Shown: positions 44,879-51,385 of the stretch, piece after piece | Layout of the letters: each line of letters begins with the position of its first letter | Numbering within the stretch: position 1 is the stretch's first letter | From: Tissierellia bacterium | Lineage (GTDB): Bacteria; Bacillota; Clostridia; Tissierellales; Tepidimicrobiaceae | Direction of reading: 5' to 3' | NCBI GenBank assembly: GCA_012735215.1 | Contig: JAAYHX010000012.1 | Coordinates: forward strand, 1-51,385 | Length of the DNA: 51,385 bases | Translations under genes and position numbers: made by a program | The notes under the pieces: model-generated | What the model was told of the DNA's origin: nothing | The model's input: the letters and a program-made list of their open reading frames with translations, nothing else | The model's database searches: none

Positions 44879-46402
44879 ATGAGTTTTGGAGGACTATATA
44901 TTTCCATATCAGGCATATATGCCAACAAGAAATCCCTAGATACCTTATCCCACAATATAGCAAATGCTAACAACAAGAACTATGTTAGGCAGAGTGCTAT
45001 TCATGGAGAAAGCCGATATACAACAAATGTTCAAGCAAGATTTCAAAAAGGAACAGGCGTCGACGTTCAACAGATCAGGCAGATAAGGGACGAGTTTTTA
45101 GACTTGAGGATTAGAAACGAAAATGCCCTTTACGGGTACTATAGCACTAAATCTGAGATGCTTGGGGAAATTGAGGCCATATTCAATGAGATGACTACAA
45201 GTGGATTGCAAAATGTAATGGATGATTTCTGGAATGCCTGGGAAGAACTTTATAAGGAACCAGACAGCCTAACCATAAGGGGACTGCTTCATGAAACTGC
45301 CGTTGCCTTTACTACAACCATTAACCACATAAACACTCAGCTGAACAATCTGCAATTTGACTTAAATAAGGAAATGATCAACAGGGCAGAAGAGATAAAT
45401 GGATTGCTGGAGGACATAGTTCAGCTAAACAAGATTATCCGAAAGGCCGACGGTTATGGATCTAACATGTCTCCAAATGACTTTTTGGATGATTTAAATG
45501 GGAAGCTGGATAGGCTTTCTGAGCTAATCCCCATTAAATACTATCATAACCAACATGGGGATGTAGTGGTAACCTTGAATGGAAGGGACCTAATCAACGA
45601 AGACTACTACAATCCTTTAAAAATAGAGATAGACTACAAGAATCATGGGCAGGTACACTGGTCTGACACAGGAGAGCTGATAGACCTAGCGGGGCAAGGA
45701 GAGCTAGGGGGCCACATTGATGCAAGGGACAAGATATTACCTGAATACAGAGATAGACTGAATATACTGGTAGGGACCTTAGCTTCAGTCATCAATGCCA
45801 TCCATAGAAATGGACATACCCTAGAAGATGTACCTGCAACAGGACTTGATTTCTTTAAGTTTGATATTAAGAATCCTTCAGCTTCTATTAAAGTTAATCC
45901 AGAATTAGGAGATTTTGATAAAATAGCAACCTCTTTAACAGGGGCTAGAGGAGATGGAGAAATAGCCAGGGCCATACTAAGCTTAAGAAATGTAGACCTG
46001 CTGGATAAGTTTGATGCATACTTGGATGCAAGCGGCGTAAGATACGTCCATGAAGATATAGAAAACTGGATAGGCAGCTTAACTACCATAGATAATGTTG
46101 ATGAGGATATAATTGATTCATTAAAGGCCTTAGGTTTATCTTTAACTACAGATGAGTACTATAAAGAGCTGATCTTAGACTTAAGCCTAGAAAGGGAAGA
46201 GGCTATTCAGATGGCCAACAACCAGGATATATTGATAAGGCAGCTGGACCAAAGAAGGCAGGAGATATCAGCTGTATCCTTAGATGAAGAGATGGCCAAC
46301 ATGATAAAGTATCAGCATTCCTATGTGGCTAACAGTAGGGTTGTAAATGCAATAGATGAGATGCTTGAGAAGATAATAAATGGCATAGGAGTAACTAGAT
46401 AA
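44879..46402 (+). CDS. flgK: Flagellar hook-associated protein FlgK, copy 1
   Basis: This 507-residue hook-filament junction protein (HAP1) has the rod/hook N-terminal motif SLDTLSHNIANANNKNYVRQ and the C-terminal SLDEEMANMIKYQHSYVANSRVVNAIDEML. It starts two bases after flgN. A second flgK follows 39 bases downstream. Its middle differs strongly from copy 2, so the pair is old. Confidence 0.93.
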   Translation: MSFGGLYISISGIYANKKSLDTLSHNIANANNKNYVRQSAIHGESRYTTNVQARFQKGTGVDVQQIRQIRDEFLDLRIRNENALYGYYSTKSEMLGEIEAIFNEMTTSGLQNVMDDFWNAWEELYKEPDSLTIRGLLHETAVAFTTTINHINTQLNNLQFDLNKEMINRAEEINGLLEDIVQLNKIIRKADGYGSNMSPNDFLDDLNGKLDRLSELIPIKYYHNQHGDVVVTLNGRDLINEDYYNPLKIEIDYKNHGQVHWSDTGELIDLAGQGELGGHIDARDKILPEYRDRLNILVGTLASVINAIHRNGHTLEDVPATGLDFFKFDIKNPSASIKVNPELGDFDKIATSLTGARGDGEIARAILSLRNVDLLDKFDAYLDASGVRYVHEDIENWIGSLTTIDNVDEDIIDSLKALGLSLTTDEYYKELILDLSLEREEAIQMANNQDILIRQLDQRRQEISAVSLDEEMANMIKYQHSYVANSRVVNAIDEMLEKIINGIGVTR

Positions 46403-46441
46403 GCATACACGGGGTAAATTTTCCGGAGGGAGTGAATAAAT

Positions 46442-47854
46442 ATGGATTTTGGATTTAATTCAGCTGTACAAGGATTGCTTGCAAGCCAAAAATCCCTTTA
46501 TGTTACAAGCCACAACATAAGTAACACAAACACCAAAGGATACACAAGGCAGCAAGCCCTTCAGGAAGCAACTCTTCCTCAGCTGTTTCCTAATATAGGC
46601 TATTTAGGTACAGGTACCCAGATATATGATATAATTAGAATAAGAGATTCCTATGTGGACTTTAAGTATTGGAACGAAAATGCCCACCTGGGGGAATGGT
46701 CCATAAAGAGGGAAACTCTTCTTGAAATAGAAAAACTATTTGGAGAACCATCCAATTCAAGCTTTAGGAAGTACTTGGATGATTTTTATACGTCTTTGGA
46801 GAAGCTCAGCACCAACCCTTCGGATATCTCCTATAGGGAACCGGTGGTGGAAACTGCAATAGCCTTGACAAAGCACATAAACGAAACTGCAGCTAGGCTT
46901 TTGGAACTAAGGGAAGATACCAGGTTTGCTATAGAGGCAAGGGAAAAGAACATAAACAGCATTGCAGAACAGATAGCTTCCCTAAATAGGCAGATCTACT
47001 CCATGGAGCTGGATGGAAGGAAGGCCAACGATCTTAGGGACAAGAGGGAACTATTGGTAGATGAGTTATCTAAGATAGTAAATGTGAGAGTAAATGAATC
47101 AAGTGATGGGAAATATACCGTAAGCATAAGCGGTATTTCTATTGTTGACCATTTTGTTGCAAACAAAGTCAATATGAAAGAGGATACCAATGGAAATATA
47201 GTTTTCCAGTGGGAAAATGGCAGCCAAGTAAAACTAATATCTGGCCAGTTAAAAGGGCTGCTAGATCTATACAATGGGGATGGGGTAAACAACGCATACC
47301 GTGGCATTCCCTATTACCAAAAAAGGCTAAATGAGTTTGCAAAGGAATTTGCTGAAGGATTTAATATACAGCATAGTCAAGGATTTAAGTTGGACTCTAC
47401 TGAAAATGGTGGAGATTTCTTCACCTTTGATGAATTCAATCCTGCAGCCACTATAACAGTAGCTGGAGATATATTAAATGATTTAAAGAACATAGCGGCA
47501 GCAGCCAACAGCGGGGGCAGTGCAGAGGATAATGGCAATCTACTTGCCCTATTAGAACAGAGAAATACTGGGGATGGTTTTGAATTCAACAGCAGCCCCG
47601 ATGACTATATAAAATCCATTATATCCAACTTTTCAGTAGACAGCACACAGGCCAAGAGGATGAATGAAACCCAGGAGGTAATCCTGCAAAATATTGAGTC
47701 TAAGAGAAACTCCATATCAGGAGTATCCTTAGATGAAGAAATGGCTAATATGATCAGATTCCAAAATACCTATGTGGCGGCCGCAAGGATGATAACCACT
47801 ATGGATGAAATATTAGAAGTGACCATAAATAGATTGGGACTAGTAGGAAGATAG
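46442..47854 (+). CDS. flgK: Flagellar hook-associated protein FlgK, copy 2
   Basis: This second HAP1 protein has 470 residues. The N terminus is SQKSLYVTSHNISNTNTKGYTRQ, and the C-terminal helix is SGVSLDEEMANMIRFQNTYVAAARMITTMDEIL. It is closer in sequence to usual Bacillus/Clostridium FlgK than copy 1 (LGTGTQIYDIIRIRDSYVDFKY). GGAGGGAG stands before the ATG. Both copies are intact. Confidence 0.93.
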   Translation: MDFGFNSAVQGLLASQKSLYVTSHNISNTNTKGYTRQQALQEATLPQLFPNIGYLGTGTQIYDIIRIRDSYVDFKYWNENAHLGEWSIKRETLLEIEKLFGEPSNSSFRKYLDDFYTSLEKLSTNPSDISYREPVVETAIALTKHINETAARLLELREDTRFAIEAREKNINSIAEQIASLNRQIYSMELDGRKANDLRDKRELLVDELSKIVNVRVNESSDGKYTVSISGISIVDHFVANKVNMKEDTNGNIVFQWENGSQVKLISGQLKGLLDLYNGDGVNNAYRGIPYYQKRLNEFAKEFAEGFNIQHSQGFKLDSTENGGDFFTFDEFNPAATITVAGDILNDLKNIAAAANSGGSAEDNGNLLALLEQRNTGDGFEFNSSPDDYIKSIISNFSVDSTQAKRMNETQEVILQNIESKRNSISGVSLDEEMANMIRFQNTYVAAARMITTMDEILEVTINRLGLVGR

Positions 47855-47889
47855 TTTATATACAATTGAAACTGTAGAGGTGAAATATT

Positions 47890-48834
47890 ATGCGTATTAC
47901 CAACAATATGCTCATAAACAACATGGTATATAACCTTAACCAAAATTTAAAAACCATGGAAAATCTCCAATATCAGCTGGCAACAGGAAAGAAATTCAGA
48001 GTACCATCAGATGATCCTATTGGAGCCAGTAAGAGTCTAAAATTTAGTACAGATATATCTAAGCTGACTCAGTATAAGAGAAATGCAGAAGATGCCATGT
48101 CCTGGCTAGATGATACAGAAGCGGCCATGGCAGAGATAAACCAAGTGCTTAAAAGGGCTTATGAGCTATCAGTTCAAACGGCAAATGGAACCTATGAGGG
48201 AGAGGACCTGATAATGGTCCGAGAGGAGATAGAACAGCTAAAGGAACATCTTTTGCAAATAGCCAATACAACCTATGCCGGTAGGCACATATTTAATGGA
48301 TATAATACGGACAAGCCATTACTGATCAAAGATAATGGAGAAATAGTATACAATACGGAACTTAAACAGGATGAGATATTCCAATACAATGTGGGTTTAG
48401 CTGAAAAGATAGAAATAAATACTATAGGAATTAAGGTATTTGGAGTAGTACAAGCTGGTAACTATGAATACGATGTTGATGTTAACAATCCATCTACTAA
48501 GCCAGCCTTAATTGATGTTTTGGATAGATTTTCACAGGCCCTAGCAGCTGACGATGACTCAGAGATCCAAAAAACCATATCAAATTTACAAGCCAGCATG
48601 GAACAGCTCTTGTCTGTAAGAGCAGAAGTAGGAGCTAAGATGAACAGGCTGGAACTTACAACCAAGAAATTAGATTCTCAAATAAATAATGTTACGGAGC
48701 TCTTGTCCCATAATGAGGATGTAGATGTAACCGAAGCCATTATGAACTTAAGCATGGCACAAAATGTATATGTATCCAGTTTAATGACTGGAGCAAAGAT
48801 AATACAACCAACTTTGGCACAGTTCTTAGGTTAA
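47890..48834 (+). CDS. flgL: Flagellar hook-associated protein FlgL
   Basis: This 314-residue HAP3 has the flagellin-like N-terminal part MRITNNMLINNMVYNLNQN and ATGKKFRVPSDDPIGASKSL, and a C-terminal helix DVTEAIMNLSMAQNVYVSSL. It links FlgK to the filament. AGAGGTG stands before the ATG. Confidence 0.95.
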   Translation: MRITNNMLINNMVYNLNQNLKTMENLQYQLATGKKFRVPSDDPIGASKSLKFSTDISKLTQYKRNAEDAMSWLDDTEAAMAEINQVLKRAYELSVQTANGTYEGEDLIMVREEIEQLKEHLLQIANTTYAGRHIFNGYNTDKPLLIKDNGEIVYNTELKQDEIFQYNVGLAEKIEINTIGIKVFGVVQAGNYEYDVDVNNPSTKPALIDVLDRFSQALAADDDSEIQKTISNLQASMEQLLSVRAEVGAKMNRLELTTKKLDSQINNVTELLSHNEDVDVTEAIMNLSMAQNVYVSSLMTGAKIIQPTLAQFLG

Positions 48835-48837
48835 TAA

Positions 48838-48855
48838 GGCAGGGTAAAACCTGCC
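48838..48855 (+). other. Hairpin between flgL and fliW
   Basis: GGCAGG (48838-48843) pairs with CCTGCC (48850-48855) with a six-base loop and no T tract. It may be a processing site or stabiliser within the operon RNA. Confidence 0.45.
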
Positions 48856-48885
48856 GAACGTATTTTACAGAGAGGTGGAAAAATA

Positions 48886-49329
48886 ATGAAATTGGACACC
48901 AGGAATTTTGGAGTAATAGATATAGATGAAGAGAAGGTTATTTACTTTCCAGAAGGAATTCCAGGCTTTGAAGAGGAGAGAAAATTTGTTATCATTAATA
49001 ATGAAGATGAGGAAAACCCCTTCAACTGGCTACAATCAATAACCAATCCTGACCTTGCCTTTGTAATAATAGATCCCTTTTTCATTTTCCCAGAATATGT
49101 AGTAGACTTACCAGAAACGGTACAAAATAAACTGAAGATAAAAGATGAAAAGGATGTAGCTGTATATTCTATTGTGGTGGTACCTGAGGACTTGAGGAAG
49201 ATGACTACCAATTTGCTAGGACCGATAATAGTAAACATAAGAGAGCGTTTAGGCAAGCAGGTTATATTGGATGATCCTAGGTATACTACTAAGCACTATA
49301 TATTTGCTCAAGAAGATAGGGGTGAGTAA
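48886..49329 (+). CDS. fliW: Flagellar assembly factor FliW
   Basis: This 147-residue FliW binds flagellin and, when free, binds CsrA and relieves its block of flagellin translation. Conserved segments are FPEGIPGFEEERKFVI near residue 24 and FNWLQSITNPDLAFVIIDP near 46. csrA follows after two bases. AGAGGTGG stands before the ATG. Confidence 0.96.
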   Translation: MKLDTRNFGVIDIDEEKVIYFPEGIPGFEEERKFVIINNEDEENPFNWLQSITNPDLAFVIIDPFFIFPEYVVDLPETVQNKLKIKDEKDVAVYSIVVVPEDLRKMTTNLLGPIIVNIRERLGKQVILDDPRYTTKHYIFAQEDRGE

Positions 49330-49331
49330 AC

Positions 49332-49562
49332 ATGCTGATACTTACGAGAAAAAAAGGGGAATCAATTATTATAAATGGAACTATTGAAGTGAAGATAATG
49401 GATGTAGAGGAGGGCAAGGTAAGTATTGGCATAGAAGCTCCCAGAGATGTTGATATCTTCCGCAAAGAGCTATATGAATCCATACAAGAGGAAAATGTCA
49501 AAGCAGCAAAACAGCATATAGATATCCATGAGGTGAATCAGCTTTTAAAGAGAAATAAGTAG
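49332..49562 (+). CDS. csrA: Carbon storage regulator CsrA
   Basis: This 76-residue RNA-binding homodimer has the conserved start MLILTRKKGESIIING and GKVSIGIEAPRDVDIFRKELYE with the RNA-binding Arg. It recognises GGA in hairpin loops. In B. subtilis it represses flagellin translation and is countered by FliW; both partners and a fitting target site are in this window. Confidence 0.97.
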   Translation: MLILTRKKGESIIINGTIEVKIMDVEEGKVSIGIEAPRDVDIFRKELYESIQEENVKAAKQHIDIHEVNQLLKRNK

Positions 49563-49578
49563 GATAGGGGGAATAGTC

Positions 49579-51174
49579 TTGCTGAGCAATTTGCCAACAG
49601 ATCAAATTAGCAATGATTGCTGGAAAATACTCATTATTGATGATGACAACTTCATTCACAAGGTAATAGAAGAATCATTAAAGGACTACGTATTTGAAGG
49701 AAGGCCACTAGAAATACTACAGGCCTATACCAGTCAGGAAGCCTTAAGGATCTTGTCTCAAAACAAGGATATAGCTTTAATCCTGCTGGATGTGTATATT
49801 GGAAGTGAAGCCATTGGTCTGAAACTGGCTAAGTACATAAGGGAGATAGTTGGAAATTCCTTGGTTCGAATAATCCTTATGACCAGTTCTATAGACAACA
49901 CCTTAAGAAAGGAAGCAGTAGTCAACTACGATATAAATGGATATGAGTATAAAAAGGATTTAATGTCCAAAAAGCTCCATACTGTTGTAACATCATCCCT
50001 AAGGTATTATAGGGATATACTACACATGTATAACAACAAAAAGGCTATGGAAGAGATAGCCACAACTTCTAGCCAGCTATTTGGGAAAGAATCAATAGAG
50101 GATTTTTTTGAGACTACCCTTTATCATCTCAACTATGTAATAAACCTGTATGAGGATAATTATGGCTTTGATGTGAGTAGCTTGGCAGCGGTAAAAGCTA
50201 ATGGAGATAATCATTTTCGTGTTGTATCTGGATTTGGCAAATACCAATCTGCCATCCACAGTCCCCTAGAAGATGTTTTATCTGATGGAGATTATGGTCT
50301 AATTAAAGATGCAGGGACAAGCAATAATTGTATAATATCAGAAGATAATTTTGTTTCCTGCTATAACAGCTCCAGTGGAGTGGAAGCAGTAGTGTTTTTA
50401 GAAATGGATAACAAGGGGGAAAATCATGTAAACTATGATATATTAAAGGTTTTTCACAGAAACATAGCCGCCTCCTTTGAAAAGCTGTGTATAAACATGG
50501 AAATAGAAGAAACTCAAAGGGAAATCCTATATATCCTTGGGGAACTAACAGAAGCAAAATCAGAGGAAACAGGAAACCATGTACTAAGAGTATCAAAATA
50601 TGCTAAGATTTTGGCTGAAAAGTATGGACTTTCTAAAAGAGATGTAATGTTGGTAACCATGGCAGCCCCTATCCATGATATTGGCAAGATAGCAATATCA
50701 GACAGCATTCTCTTAAAACCTTGTAGCCTAACCCCTAGCGAATGGGAAATAGTCAAATCCCATACAACTATTGGGTACAACATATTGAAAAACTCAAATA
50801 GGGATCTGTTAAAATCAGCAGCTATAATAGCCCATCAGCACCATGAAAGATATGATGGCAAGGGCTATCCTCAAGGCCTCAAGGGGGAGGAAATACATAT
50901 CTTTGGTAGAATAGTAGCTGTGGCAGACGTTTTTGATGCCTTAGGCTCACCAAGGGTATATAAAAAACCTTGGGTATTGAATGATATACTAGCCTATTTC
51001 AAAGAAGAAAGAGGAAAGCACTTTGATCCAAAGCTGGTTGACATACTCTTTGAAAACATAGGTGAATTTTTGGAGATAAAAGAAAAATTTTCCGATGAAA
51101 ACATTAAAGTTATTGAACAAGTATCCGATAATACATTTGATAGCAATACCTTTTATGGCAAGGATGCCAAATAA
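49579..51174 (+). CDS. Response regulator with DUF3369 and HD-GYP phosphodiesterase domains
   Basis: This 531-residue protein has three parts. Residues 15-135 are a receiver domain (IIDDDNF, phospho-accepting Asp in LILLDVYIGS near 72). Residues 150-320 are a DUF3369 sensor segment. Residues 330-510 are HD-GYP, with HDIGKIAI, HHERYDGKGYPQGLKG and DVFDALGSPRVYKKPW, all metal ligands intact. It should hydrolyse c-di-GMP on phosphorylation. TTG start at 49579 after TAGGGGGAA. Its 3' end contains the flagellin promoter. Confidence 0.92.
   Translation: MLSNLPTDQISNDCWKILIIDDDNFIHKVIEESLKDYVFEGRPLEILQAYTSQEALRILSQNKDIALILLDVYIGSEAIGLKLAKYIREIVGNSLVRIILMTSSIDNTLRKEAVVNYDINGYEYKKDLMSKKLHTVVTSSLRYYRDILHMYNNKKAMEEIATTSSQLFGKESIEDFFETTLYHLNYVINLYEDNYGFDVSSLAAVKANGDNHFRVVSGFGKYQSAIHSPLEDVLSDGDYGLIKDAGTSNNCIISEDNFVSCYNSSSGVEAVVFLEMDNKGENHVNYDILKVFHRNIAASFEKLCINMEIEETQREILYILGELTEAKSEETGNHVLRVSKYAKILAEKYGLSKRDVMLVTMAAPIHDIGKIAISDSILLKPCSLTPSEWEIVKSHTTIGYNILKNSNRDLLKSAAIIAHQHHERYDGKGYPQGLKGEEIHIFGRIVAVADVFDALGSPRVYKKPWVLNDILAYFKEERGKHFDPKLVDILFENIGEFLEIKEKFSDENIKVIEQVSDNTFDSNTFYGKDAK
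51105..51131 (+). promoter_or_regulatory. Sigma-D promoter of flagellin, inside the HD-GYP gene
   Basis: TAAA at 51105-51108, 15 bases, and TCCGATAA at 51124-51131 have the same boxes and spacing as the flgM promoter at 44047. The expected start is near 51138, giving a leader of about 58 bases. Confidence 0.75.
51156..51169 (+). promoter_or_regulatory. CsrA-type binding hairpin in the flagellin leader
   Basis: TGGCA-AGGA-TGCCA: a five-pair stem presents AGGA in a four-base loop, the ideal CsrA site. A second AGGA lies in the ribosome site at 51182-51185. Confidence 0.7.
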
Positions 51175-51195
51175 AAATTCAAGGAGGAATAAGGA

Positions 51196-51385
51196 ATGAG
51201 AATTAACAACAACCTAATGGCAATGAATGCCAACAGAAGACTAGGAGTTAACAACTCCCAACTAGGAAAATCTTTAGAAAAGCTATCATCAGGCTATAGA
51301 ATCAACAGAGCAGGAGACGACGCAGCAGGACTATCCATCTCAGAAAAGATGAGAGCACAAATCAGAGGTCTAAACATGGCTTCAA
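51196..51385 (+). CDS. hag: Flagellin, N-terminal part
   Basis: The first 63 codons are in the window. The start [37 protein letters not shown] and [14 protein letters not shown] are the conserved D0/D1 segment of flagellins. AAGGAGG stands before the ATG at 51196. It follows the HD-GYP gene by 21 bases and is read from a promoter inside it. The gene runs out of the window. Confidence 0.96.
   Translation, partial: MRINNNLMAMNANRRLGVNNSQLGKSLEKLSSGYRINRAGDDAAGLSISEKMRAQIRGLNMAS

Overview
The window comes from a low-GC, spore-forming, flagellated Firmicute of the Clostridia type. Gene content resembles Tissierellales-like anaerobes, but I cannot fix the species. The evidence is the sporulation set (spoIID, a SpoIIQ-like M23 protein, spoIIID), a FliW-CsrA flagellar module, an S-box riboswitch before metK, AT-rich spacers with strong AGGAGG-type ribosome sites, and an ATP synthase c subunit with Na+-binding residues. 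From about 3.9 kb onward the gene order follows the Bacillus subtilis fbaA-to-flhP stretch: fba, transaldolase-like, glpX, rho, rpmE, prmC/prfA, tsaC, ywlE, rpiB, upp, atp operon, ywmB, murA, spoIID, spoIIQ, spoIIID, mbl, flhO, flhP. Nearly everything reads on the + strand.

Region 1 (1-3.7 kb) is the right end of a prophage and carries a diversity-generating retroelement (DGR). The window opens in the last 16 codons of a target gene whose 3' end is a variable repeat (VR). A template repeat (TR) lies about 70-160 bases downstream. Over the 43 aligned bases there are 10 mismatches, and nine of them fall on TR adenines, which is the signature of adenine-specific mutagenic retrohoming. A reverse transcriptase with an intact YMDD follows, but it is cut by one in-frame amber codon where the family normally has Trp. 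Small phage genes, a coiled-coil membrane protein, a holin and an amidase with two SPOR repeats complete a lysis module.

Region 2 (3.9-20.4 kb) is housekeeping: aldolase, transaldolase-like protein, two tandem class II FBPases, Rho, L31, DUF1385, PrmC, a split chromate transporter, RF1, a convergent ZIP transporter, tRNA threonylcarbamoylation, an LMW phosphatase, RpiB, Upp, an Asp/Glu racemase, and the first enzymes of envelope polymer synthesis (WecA/TagO family and WecB). Region 3 (20.4-28.2 kb) is a 635-base spacer with a consensus promoter driving a probable small RNA, then the complete atpZ-I-B-E-F-H-A-G-D-C operon. Region 4 (28.2-36.2 kb) holds ywmB-murA, three sporulation genes, mbl and the rod genes flgF-flgG-flgJ-like, with a sigma-D promoter overlapping the mbl stop codon.

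Region 5 (36.2-40.1 kb) is a spacer-rich stretch with a 26-residue membrane peptide, an orphan two-repeat CRISPR remnant, tRNA-Pro(UGG), the SAM riboswitch and metK, a 119-base inverted-repeat element, and a sigma factor-DUF1659-DUF2922-YvrJ cluster. Region 6 (40.1-44.0 kb) starts with a LexA-type palindrome inside a sigma-A promoter, followed by a possible ComK-like protein, recD2, comF and yvyF. Region 7 (44.0 kb to the end) is a late flagellar operon from a sigma-D promoter: flgM, flgN, two flgK genes, flgL, fliW, csrA, an HD-GYP response regulator and the start of flagellin. The flagellin promoter and a CsrA-site hairpin both lie inside the 3' end of the HD-GYP gene.

The strongest points for follow-up are the DGR with its amber-interrupted RT, the embedded flagellin promoter and CsrA site, the LexA-controlled repair/competence operon, the CRISPR remnant and the small RNA before the atp operon.
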